Source of the DNA: Vigna angularis
Taxonomy: Eukaryota; Streptophyta; Magnoliopsida; Fabales; Fabaceae
DNA: 64,000 bases
Reading direction: 5' to 3'
Assembly: GCF_016808095.1 (NCBI RefSeq)
Contig: NC_068971.1
Coordinates: forward strand, 27,921,631-27,985,630
In this document: positions 34,774 through 46,700 of the stretch, one piece after another
How the letters are laid out: each line of letters opens with the position of its first letter
Position numbering within the stretch: position 1 is the first letter of the stretch
Notes under the pieces: generated by a model
Seen by the model: only the letters and a program-made list of their open reading frames with translations
Told to the model about the DNA's origin: nothing
Databases searched by the model: none
Translations under genes and position numbers: made by a program

Positions 34774-37700
34774 TCACATTTTTAACCACTTTGGTTTAAC
34801 AAGTTTTTTTTCAGCAGGTTTTCGTTGTTCAACAGGAGGAGGATGTGTTGCCACAGCAGGTTCAGGTTCTGACTGTACTAAAGGCTCAGATTGTTGGCCT
34901 TGATCATTAGCAGCATGCAGTTCCTTCAAAGACAAGATATCTTCTTGAAGGTAAGGACCAGTGTTACCTAAACACCCCATCAAATGAGAAAGGAAAAAAA
35001 ATATAACAGCTGGTAATTATTTAATCCCATACAAGGTATTAAGAAACACTTTATCATAGCCTTTTCAGCAGTGCTTCTCAAATTAACTAGAAATACACGT
35101 CAATGGCATATGATGTGAACAAAATAAGTTAAGCTACTATCAATTTTATATTGCTCGATGCGGCGCTTGATTGCATATACTTGATGAAGTGACATGTAAT
35201 GAAAGATTTGGTGGGATGCACATTTCACATTTTAGGCAACAATATAAATGCATAAACAGTACCGAAAGAGACTAAATATAAAATCTGAAACAGATCAATA
35301 ACAAAATAAAATACACAAGAGTACAACTGCAAACTTGAAGAATTTGAACATTGAATGAGGTTCAAAAAACCTACAAATACGCCAAAAATATCTTCTTCAA
35401 AATTGATCTCACATGTGGAAAAACCATGGGATTTATATAGATACCAAGTCTATCAATTTTAGTATTATGACATGAAAATTTGGTCCTCCATAGATTAGTA
35501 CTGATATAATAATCAGGTAACCCCTAAATTGATCCTTCATTGATTAGTGTCACGACGATAATTCTCCAAAGATTTTGTGAAGTGAGATAAAAACATGAAA
35601 GAATTGCTAAACATTTCCTCTTATGTTGCTAATTCAGTCTTCATTAGAAATATATTAGACATATATGCAGACATTTGAGATATTCAAAGAATTCATTTGG
35701 AAACAAAAGTTTCTGACACTAATATTCCAAGGATTTAAGGACTTACTCGGAATAACACGGGACTCAAAGGACTTTACAGCAATATAACACTGAAAAAAGG
35801 ATCCTCATGACAGGATGAACTTACCTTTTGGGACATCGTATGAGAAGTAGACAATGGCACCAGGACAAAAGCCAGCATCATAAAAATTCTGAGACATGTC
35901 TTTCATAATCTTTTTAGGCGGAGTAGTATCTGCATCATTCAAAGTTAATATGATTTATTTCTCAAATTATGTCCAAAGCAACTTTTTACCGGTTAATTAT
36001 TTATAATCAAGCGATGATTCATAGTAAGCTACGCTAAACTAATAGTAGAGTTAAGGGAATTTGAATTATGCCATAAAGGTCGGTACAAATTCTAAGCACC
36101 ATATATCATTCAAAATTTAATCTCAAATAAATACTAATATGCCTACATATATAGAATGGCTGCTCTGGCAGCACAATAACTTTAGTCAGGACATCAATTA
36201 AACTCTGGACTGTTTCCGATGGGTGGAATGTAGTCTCCAATGTGTGATTATCTGGGAATCGAACTCTAATTATAGCCTGCAAAAAACCCCAAACAAACTT
36301 AAAAGATAAATTTATGTTTTACCAATCTGATTAATTCATAAAGCATTTATGAGCAGATAAAATATACCCCATATGGAACAGATTAAATCTTGTACACAAG
36401 TGAAATACTGTCTATACTTAGGTTCATTTGTTTTCTGATTGTTTCCAATTATTTTCGTAAATAGATAAATTCTAAACTTCTAATCCCTAAAACTAACCAT
36501 AGTGATTATCAGTTGAAAATAAGACTGATTTATTATTCTCAATCATGAAAAATACATTCTCATATCCTCTATTTGTAATAATCAAATTCTCCTAAAAAGG
36601 GAAATAGGGAAACTAGGAAAACAAAATAAAATAAAAGATTATATATCTATATCTTTTAATTAGGAAGATTCTAAAGATATTTTCTCTAATTACAACAATC
36701 CCCCTCAAGTTGGTAAATGAATATCAATCATTTCCAACTTGCCTACAAGATCTTGAAATCTACCTGGAGGAAGCCCTTTTGTAAAAATATCTGTTATTTG
36801 AAGTTCTGTAGGAACATGAGTTGTAATCACAAATCCTCTGTCAAGATTATCTTTGATGAAATGTCTGTCAATTTCAATGTGTTTGGTTCTATCATGTTGT
36901 ACTGGATTATGGGCTATGCTCATAGCAGACTTATTGTCACAGTGTAGTTGCACCGGGTTCTCCACTTTGACTTTAAGATCATCCAAAATGATTTTCATCC
37001 AGAGTCCTTCACACATTCCTTGAACAAGGGCTCGAAATTCAGGTTCTGCACTAGAACGGGATACTCTATATCTTGTTTTTCGCTTCTCCATGTTACCAGA
37101 CTATCTCCAAGAAATACACAATACCCAGAAGTAGATTTTCTATCAGTAATAGAACCTGCATAGTCCGCATCAGTATATATCTTCATAGTCAATGTGTCTT
37201 CCCTTTTAGATAATAACCCCTTTCCTGGACTTGACTTCAAGTATTGGAGAATTTTGTCAACTGCTTGCATGTGTCTCTCTCTTGGATCATGCATAAATTG
37301 GCTCACTACACTCACAGCATAAGCAATGTCTGGTCTTGTGTGTGATAGATAAATCAATTTTCCTACCAATCTCTGATATTGGGCCTTCTCTATAGGAGCA
37401 CTTTCTTCACTTCCAATTCTGTGATTCTGTTCTATAGGAACTGTTGAGGTTCTACATCCCAGCTTTCCTGTTTCTTTGAGAAGATCAAATATATATTTCC
37501 TTTGGGAGATGAAAATTCCGTTCTTGGAGTAGGCAACCTCTATTCCAAGAAAATATTTGAGTCTTCCTAGGTCTTTCATTTCAAACTGAGCTGCCAATTT
37601 ATCTTTTAATGCCAGCTTTTTTGTTTCATCATCTCCTACAATAATCATATCATCCACATAGACAAGTAATAGAGTGATTTTACCTGTAGAAGAGTGCTTT

Positions 37701-40700
37701 ATGAATAGAGTATGATCTCCTTGGCTTTGTCTGTATCCCAAGAAACCATTGCTTTTGTAAATCTTCCAAACCATGCTCTAGGGGATTGCTTAAAACCATA
37801 CAATGCTTTCTTCAGGAGGCATACCTTGTTTCTTTCATTTTTCACTTCAAAACCTGGGGGAATCTCCATGTACACTTCTTCATCTAGATTTCCATGAAGA
37901 AAGGCATTCTTCACATCTAGCTGGTGTAAGTCCCATCCAAAATGGGCAGCCAAAGAGAGAATAACTCGAACTGTATTCATCTTTGCCACTAGGGCAAATG
38001 TCTCCTCATAGTCAATCCCATATGTTTGGGTATATCCTTTTGCCACCAATCTAGCTTTATATCTTTCTATTGTCTCATCTGCCTTATGTTTCACTGTGAA
38101 TATCCATCTACACCCTACTGCCTTCTTGTCTCTTGGCTTATCAACAATCTCCCAAGTTGAATTTCTTTCTAATGCATTCATCTCTTCTTTCATGGCTTGA
38201 TTCCAATGTTCAATTTTCATGCCCTCCTGGATTGAGGTAGGAATTTTTGTGGCATCAATGGCAGCAATAAAACTTTTGTGCTTATCAGAGAGATTGTTAG
38301 TGCAAACTACTGAGAAATAGGATATTTAGCACATGATCTTCTTCCCTTTCTCAATCCAATGGGTAAATCCTCAGTAATACTTACCTCCTCCTCATTGATA
38401 TCTTCAGGGATCCTCACCTCCGGATTAGACAATTTTTCTTGCTCGAGAGTTGAAGTGGGTTATTTTCTTCTTTCATATTTGTTGCCAAAAAATTTGTCTT
38501 CTTCCTCACTGTGGACTATGGTAGCTTCATTGCTCAGGTCTTGGGCATCCTGCAAAGACAAATGTCGTAATGATAAGAAGGAGAGTTCATCCACTTCAAG
38601 TGCTTTCTCCCCCTGAAGTGGTGGACTAACATAAAAGGATTGTGTTTCATGAAAGGTGACATCCATGGTGATAAAGACGCGACGACTCTGAGGATGATAA
38701 CATTTGTACCTTTTTTTATTAGAAGGATACCCAATAAAGACACATTTAAGAGCTCTGGGATCTAATTTACCACGGTTAGGATGATGAGAGTGAACAAAAA
38801 CAACACATCCAAAGACTCGACTAGGTAGACTCGTTATTATGGAAGAAGGAACAAAAGACAATAGAGACTCTATAGGACTAATGCCATTTAAGATACGAGT
38901 GGGTAACCTGTTGATGAGATATGTGGCAGCTAACACAGCTTCTCCCCAGTAATTTTTTGGAACAAACATTTGAAAAAGAATAGCTCTAGTTACTTCAAGA
39001 AGATGACGATTCATTCTTTCAGCAACCTCATTTTGTTGAGGGGTGTTAACACAGGTTAGCTCATGAACAATACCATTATGAGACAAAAAATTGAGAAATT
39101 CATGATTCACATATTCAGTACCATTATCAGACCTAATTCTTTTGATATTTTTTCCAAATTGATTTTGGACAAGACGGAGAAAATTAACAAAAATTTGAAA
39201 AACTTAGGATTTATTTTTCATAAGGTATGTCCACGTGACACGGGTACAATCGTCAATAAAGGTAACAAACCATTTGGCTCCGGAAATAGAATTTATGACA
39301 GGACCCAAACATCAGAGTGAATTAAATCAAATGGAGAAATACTCTTTTTATTACTAATAGGATAAGATGCACGATGGTGTTTTGACAATTGACAAATATC
39401 ACAATTAAAAGACTCAACAGACTCTTTGGTAAACAAATGGGGAAACAAGGACTTGATAAGACTAAATGAAGGATGCCCAAGCCTTTGATGATGTAGCCAT
39501 ATTTGGGAATTTGCCCACGTCTCAGATGTAGCTTGTTGACTCATAATTTGTGTGTTGCTTTGGTCATCAAACTCTAAAAAATACAACCCACTTTGCTCCT
39601 TAGCAGTTAAAATCGTCTTCCCCGTGGCAAGGTCCTGAAAAACACAATAAGTTGGAAAAAATGTTACTGAACAATTTAAATCCTTTGTGACTTTTTGCAT
39701 AGAGATAAGACTATTAGCTAATTGAGGAACATGTAAAACATCCTTCAATATAATAGATGAGTCCAAAATTATATTCCCAGAGCCGCATATAGGTATTACC
39801 CTAACCATTCGCAACTGTAATAAGTTGTGCTTTATTGCTTTTACCATATGAGTCGAAAGACCCACTAAATGGTGTCATATGATCAGTTGCACCTGAATCA
39901 AGGATCCAAATACCTTGAGACACTTGACCAACACTATTGAGACAAATCTTACCTTTTATGGACAGAGTAAATGATCCAGAGGGCTTACTCATTGATTCAA
40001 CCATTGCTTCCAAGCGCTCTAGTTTCTCCTTATAAGCTTTCATATCAAGATCTGGTGGTTGTGGATTAGATTCTGAAGAACCAGATTGATTGGTGGCTTC
40101 CTGTTCTAAGGTAGTATGATTTACCCATCTTTGAGTAGACCCTTTGTTGTTTCCCATGCGTTCGAGAACATTCTTTCTTCCATGGAGTTTGAAGCATATT
40201 TCCTTGGTATGTCAAGATCTTTTACAGTATGAACAATAGTCCCCATGAGTACTTTTTTCAAACGTCTTTCCCCCCGCATTTGTTCCCTTGTGGACTCTCT
40301 TTCCAGTTGTCATGGCAGAGCCTGTGTTGGAGATCCCTCCATTTAGCATGACGTTTCTCCGAGTTTCTTCTCCTCTTACCATAAAAAAAATTCTGACAGG
40401 GATGGTAATTTTTCTCTTCCAAAAATCTAAACCCAGATTGGGTCATACTCATGATTCAAGCCCTGGAGAAATTTAAAGATTCTTCCCCTTTCAATGAATT
40501 CAACAAAAGCGGCAGCATTTGTTTTACACATCTTTATTGTTTGGTTCTGATCGAATTCCATCCAAAGACCACTCAGGATTCCGTGATATTCTGATACGGA
40601 AAGGGAGCCCTGTTTTGTATTAAATATCCAGTTCTCAATGTCATAGTAAGCAGCAAGATCCATTTTTAAAGAAAAAGTGCTCTGTAAATCATCCCATATT

Positions 40701-43700
40701 TCTTTTGCAGAAGAATGGAACATATAATTTCTCCTTATCTCAGGAATCATGGATTGCCACATCCAAGTCATAATTAATGAATCTTCATTGTCCCAAATTG
40801 AGAAATAAGTGTCATCTGGTCCTAGTCCTCCTCCATCTATGTGATCAAGTTTTGAACAACCCTTGAGAACCCTTCGAATAAATTGGCTCCATTGTAAGTA
40901 ATTCTGACCATCCAACTGATCGGTACCTCCTATATTTGGTAGGTCATTAGGTACTCCCAAAGGAACCCTTTTTACTTCAGACATCCCGTAGAACGGAACT
41001 AGGAGTCTCCGGTGACCTTTTCCGAGACAACGACGGCGTGTGGGTCACACCGAGAAGAGGAGCAAAACCTTCAAACTCAGATCTGCTCAATTATAAGCCA
41101 AACGGGTCGTCACCGACCCCAGGAACAGACTCAGGAGGCTCCAGCAACCCTGTCTGTGGCGGCGGCAACGAGTGGGTCTCGCCGGAGGTGGGCGCGTGGG
41201 CTACACGCGCCGGCGACTGTGGCGGCGCGTGGCAGCTCCTCTCACGGAGCGACTTTCGGATCGTCAGTGTTGGGCGCACCTTTCTGCCCTATCAACGACC
41301 CCAACCGGCGATGGCGGCAGCGGCGGTGGTCGAACAGCGGCAGCGGCGGTGGTCGAACAGCGGCAGCGGTGCGACTGTTGCAGCGGAATGGAGCTCCAAG
41401 ATTTGGAGCTCTGACACCAAGTTGAAAATAAGACTGATTTATTATTCTCAATCATGAAAAATACATTCTCATATCCTCTATTTGTAATAATCAAATTTTC
41501 TTAAAAAGGGAAATAGGGAAACTAGGAAAACAAAATAAAATAAAAGATTATATATCTATATCTTCTAATTAGGAAGATTCTAAAGATATTTTCTCTAATT
41601 ACAACATTATCTTATCCTTGTAAATTCTTTACTATTCACTATTTTCAGTCTCAACTCCAACTATAACAATAATAATAATAATAACAACCACCTTGGTCAT
41701 TTCTGACCTCCGTGCTGCCTCTTCTGCTTCTCGGATTTTTCGAGTCTTCAAGAACTTATCTGAGAAAATTGAATACATTTAAATTTTAATGTAATGAAGG
41801 TAATATTATTTTGTCTAAGCAATTCCTGACATATATAACAACTTAACTGTTTAACATCACTATTTTAAAAAGTACCGTCACCCATGAATTATAAACAAAA
41901 ACAAATACATTTTTTCTATCAGCACAAAATCAAATACATACAATTGCATTTAAAAAGCCAAAATGTAGAAGATAAAACAGTTTAGTAGAGGATGGTTTGA
42001 ACAACATTAAAAAATATGGCAATTCTAACTTCCTAAGACTGCAAAAAAATGGCCCATTAACCTTGACTAGAAAATCAATTTTGTCCTTATATTTTCTGTA
42101 AAGATTAAAATTCTAAGCATTATTATGGAACAACGAAATCCCAATTAAGTTGGCACCTTAAAGTCCACTAATCATTTGCAGCACGTCAAAGTAAATTAAA
42201 AAGAAAGAAAAACATATAAACAAGACACAAGGGACATCGAACCAAAAAGTTTGTCCTCATATTTCAACTTTTGCTTTCTCGACGTCATTAGATTATCAAT
42301 TTTTTAGAAGTAAACATTAAATTTGTCAGGTAATGATCAAAATGGAAATGAAATGAGGGGAAGAGGATAAAAGTTCCCCTGTTTGAGAGTATAAATTACA
42401 TAGGATGGAAATGGAACAGAAGGGGGAATCATTTTTCGTCGTTTCCCCTTGAAGATAAAAATATCACTTCCCACTAATTGGGGTGGAATGAGGGGAAACA
42501 CAAGGATAATGGAATGTTGTACGGTTAGCACAATGGTAGCTTTGTCCCATGCCAATTCTTCCCATCCCAGCTGATCCCCTCTTTTTATTTTCAGTGTCAT
42601 TAACAAAATAGATCCATAGAGAGTAAATAAATAAAGTGTACATCAATGGAGACAGGGCATAAAAATAGTTTAAAATAAATGGTTAATAAAATTTTACTTT
42701 TCTTGTGGAATGGTATTACCATCATTACCTTCCTTTTTAGCTGCCAAAAGTCTGTGATAATCTTCAGCAGTAAACTCATAGAAGTCATCAGTCACCTCTT
42801 CTAGAAACCATAAACAAAAGTTTAATCAGGATATTTGAGAAAAAGCCAATATCAATAAATAAAAATTTCCAGGAAAGCATTTCTAGTGCCTTGGGATTGT
42901 CAATAAGATAGGGTGAAATTACCATTGGATAATGCAGAATTTGATGATGAGGAAACATATGTTTCAAAAACACGGATCTCTCGCCCAGCTCTTTCTTTCA
43001 ATGCATCAAGCTTGATCTGCTTCAATACAATATAATGGTGAAGGAAATATCATCGAAATAAATAGTTCACTGAATTGCAGAAGCAGTAAACCTGAACCAG
43101 GAAACTTTTGATAGAAGTACAAATATACAAGTTAAGACATACATGAGATAGAAATATCCATAATGCCTCATGGAAGATCAAAGATAATAATTTCTGAGGA
43201 CAGGGAAAGGAAACCTTTGTTATTATTTCAATTTAACAAGTCCAAAGGACCAATAGTATTTTTATCTTGGATTGGAAGGGGAATGGTTTTGAGTGCTGGA
43301 AGTTGCCATTTGAATTCCAAATCACACAACTCACTTGTGGCTGGGTTCACATATGTAACTAGTTTGGTCATGCACAAAGAGGTTGTTAGAAGTGGACTTT
43401 AAGCCTAACTCAACCCCACAAAACCGGCTTGTAGGGTGAGGTTTGCAGCCACTTATAAACTATGAAATGGCCTTATCACTAGTCGATGTGAGACTTCCAA
43501 CACACCCCCCTCACGCCGAGGTATATACATCTTGAGCGTGGGATTAGACATTTTTAATGGGTGGTCCGATAGCGGCCCGATAGCGGGTGGAACAATATGC
43601 CCAGCAAACAACAAATATCACTAGGATAGGCTCTAACCATGGCCCTGATACCATGTTAGAAGTGGACTTTAAGCCTAACTCAACCTCACCCTACAAGCCG

Positions 43701-46700
43701 GTTTTGTGGGGTTGAGTTAGGCTTAAAGTCCACTTCTAACAGAGGTTATGAGAAAGCACTAAAAAAATTGGGCCAGAAGGGTGGGAAACAGCCTCTCTTA
43801 ACCCTCAAATGTGATCCCCACACAGAAATTTCTTTGTTATCTTCCTCTCTTTACCCCTATTAGATATATTATATTATTAGATATCTTATTTTTATCTTAT
43901 CTTTATCTTTTATTTTTAATTAGTTTATTATTATTCCTTATTTGTATTTTGCGCTAAGTTCATATCTCTTTTATTATAAATAGAGTACTCTATGTGTATA
44001 TTCAACACAAAAATGATTAATCTCATCTAGTTTTTCTACTATATAAAACATCGTATTAGAGTCAGGTTACTATATTCAAAATGATATCAAAGCCAAGTTC
44101 TTTTATATAAAAACTTTCGTTGCCTCTCCCACTACACCCGTTGTCACCGGAGTTCCAGTTTCGACTGACGACCACACGACTTTGATCGTCTTGGTCAGGC
44201 AACCACTGTGTTGTCAACAACGCCTTCATTGGAGCTCCTACATACTCTCAGTGCCTTTCTAAGTTGTGCATTTTCTCCCTTTATCGTTGTGCATGGCAGC
44301 GTGTCCCATCTCCTCTCTGGTAGCTATTCAGAACGTCAAGGTCGCTCTTTTTCCTCTTTCAAGTGCCTTGGTTGGAGAATCTTGGATTTTTAGGATTTCT
44401 CTCTCCTGTTCATTCATGGCTTCTTCTGCTACTGCCTCTTCTGACCTTTCTTCTGTCACTGGTGCATTTGACCCATCCATATATGTTTTTTCTCCAGTGG
44501 CAAAGATAGCTTTTGTTAGTTTGTTTATAACCATGGTGGCTCTTCAACAATGACCTATTTATCCACTGGATGTCAACAATGCATTCCTCAACGGCGATTT
44601 GCAAAAAGAGATTTATATGGAACAACCTCCTAGATTTGTTGCTTAAGGGGAGTCATTTGGATTTATATTTGTTCTTCTATGTCGTCTTTGCAAATCATTA
44701 ACAATTTTGTATCACTCGAGTGCAGAAGCTTGATACATATGATTTGTATGCGCCACCTTGAGAGGGAGTATTAGATATATTATATTATTAAGGCTTAAAT
44801 GCTTACTTCGTCCCATGTTAAGAGGGCAATTTATGTTTAGTACCCGATTTTAAAAGTGTAGACATTAGGTCTCAAAGTTAAATGGGCAGTAACAGAGTTA
44901 ACTTCCAGCTCACGTGGCAAAGGAATCTGTATTTTTTCTTCTCTCTCCTCTGCCTTTTCTTGAAATGCCCCCAACTTTTTCTCTCTTTTCTATATTTTTA
45001 TTAAATTTTTTTTTCTCTCTCTCTTTGCTCTGCATCATCTACCTCCCAAATAACCATTGCTCCGGTGAGTTCCCTCCGAGTCTCACTCGCCTCGCTCGTC
45101 TCACTCGCTTGGATCTCTTCTCCAACAACTTCACCGGTCAAATCCCTTTCTCCGTCAACAACTTAACCCACCTCACTGGCCTCTTCTTGGAACACAATGG
45201 CCCGCAGGAAACGTAGATCTTTGTGGCCTGCCGTTGAAGGCTTGCAACCCCTTTTTCTCAGCTCCAGCGCCGTCTCCCTCCTCCAATTCGACCCCGGCCA
45301 CGACGCGTAAGAAGTCCAAGAAGCTCTCCACGGGCGCCATTGTCGCAATCGTTGTCGAGTCCGTTCTCGTCACGGCGTTGTTGCTGCTGCTGTGCCTCCG
45401 CGACGGCAGCCAGCGAAACTGCCAAAGCCTGTTACGGCAGCACGTGTCATGCCGGTGGAGGCGGGAACGGCGTCGTCGAAGGAGGATATCGCCGAGGGTT
45501 CTGCGGAGGCTAAGAGGAACAAGCTGGTATTCTTTGTTTTATTTGAAGATTTCACTTTCAGGGTTTTATTTGAATTCTTCTCTTTCGAGGGTTTTGTTTT
45601 TAACAAAAAAAAAAAAGACAATGTCTGATTTTAATTGAAGCCTCAGATTCGGCCGGAACCTGAATCAAGCTTGCCAACTGCAATGAATGGATCCTGTAGG
45701 CCTTACAGTATTGCAGACACATCACCAAGATTGATCTCAAAGCCTCTATTAGTTGTTGAAACTTCTGAAGACCTCTATCCACCAAAATACGCAGTTTCTG
45801 TCAAATAAATACTCTGTAATTTTGTAATTTGCTTTTCCTTGTATGGTTTAGTTGTGTTGGATACCTAGTCAAATGGGGCAAAGTGGGGACAAATAACCTG
45901 CACTCTATGTGTTTGTGAATATGCCAATGTGTATTTTACCAACATGGAGCCAACATTCATTTGATGGTTTCAACCTTATTCTATGTGATGCTGAAGTATT
46001 TTGCAGAAAAGTAGTCTTAAAGGGTGGCCGTGAAGTATTTCAACATAGTTTTATTAGTTTTGTTGTTGTTATTGCCATGAAGTGTGTGTTGGGTGATTAG
46101 CTTATTTGCATGAAGTGTGTGTTGGGTGATTAGCTTATTTGTGGGCAGTAGCATGGAGGTGTTTTCTAAGTTGATAATGGAGGTAGGTTTTGCAGGAAAA
46201 GCATTTAATAAAGATATAAAAAATAAAAAAGTTGGGGCATTTCAGGAAAAGGCAGAGGAGAGAGAAGAAAAAATGCAGATTCCTTTGCCACGTGAGCTGG
46301 AAGTTAACTCCATTACTGCCCATTTAACGGAAGAGACTCAATTCATTCAATTTTGACAACTTTGGGACCTAATGTCTACACTTTTAAAACCGGGTACTAA
46401 ACAGAAATTCACTTCTTAACATTGGGACGAAGTAAGCATTTAAGCCTATTATTAAATATCTTAGATAGATATGTTATCTTTATTTTTTATCTTTAGTTAG
46501 TTTATTATTATACACTATTTGTATTTTGGACTTAGTTCATATCTTTTCTATTATAAATAGAGTACCCAATATGTATATTCAACACAAGGGAAATTAATCT
46601 CATACATAGTTTTTACTATATTCAACACACCTCATAGAACTGCATGCACTTCATATATTCAATGTTTCCTTCTATTTTATTACCAATTGAAATAAATGCG

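Larger units (their letters stand above)
36511..41606 (-). mobile_element. Ty1/copia retrotransposon in PUX1 intron 4 (5,096 bp, with LTRs and TSD)
   Basis: Two 187-bp LTRs (36511-36697 and 41420-41606) differ at only three positions, about 1.6 percent, and are flanked by a perfect 5-bp TSD TTATC (36506-36510 and 41607-41611). In element sense each LTR begins TGTTG and ends CAACT, and the last base departs from the usual CA in both copies. The primer-binding site TGGTGTCAGAGC (complementary to initiator tRNA-Met) abuts the 5' LTR at 41408-41419, and a GAGGGGGAT polypurine tract abuts the 3' LTR. The insertion lies in the same orientation as the host gene. The low LTR divergence implies recent insertion; at a commonly used plant rate of 1.3e-8 this is roughly half a million years, an estimate only. 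Confidence 0.95.
44792..46446. mobile_element. Pack-MULE: Mutator-like element carrying host gene fragments (1,655 bp)
   Basis: Long TIRs (about 190-220 bp) begin GGCTTAAATGCTTACTTCG at each end. The left TIR lacks a ~34-bp segment present in the right one. A perfect 9-bp TSD TATTATTAA flanks it (44783-44791 and 46447-46455). The insertion is within the right LTR of the copia relic. The interior is not transposase but GC-rich coding-type sequence matching plant genes (see next two entries). It shares its TIR family with the element at 1004-2907. Confidence 0.93.
43859..46627 (+). mobile_element. Deleted Ty1/copia element (host of the Pack-MULE)
   Basis: Left LTR 43859-44050 (TATTAG... to ...AAAACA) is followed by a decayed tRNA-Met primer site (TCGTATTAGAGTC, 44051). 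The right LTR starts at 44769 after a GAGAGGGAG polypurine tract. It is split by the MULE and resumes at 46456, ending near 46627. The interior is reduced to about 720 bases. A piece of copia reverse transcriptase survives at about 44552-44640 ([21 protein letters not shown]), with stops and no frame on either side. A target duplication could not be recognised with confidence. Confidence 0.8.

Noticed and set aside
41012..41494. Several overlapping open frames in the GC-rich patch
   Set aside because: They lie in the untranslated leader of the copia element, and their length comes from high GC (few stops) and a short tandem repeat.
44208..44553. Open frames within the copia relic interior as a host gene
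   Set aside because: They sit between LTR and RT remnant and lack any host domain, so they are best explained as decayed gag-region sequence.
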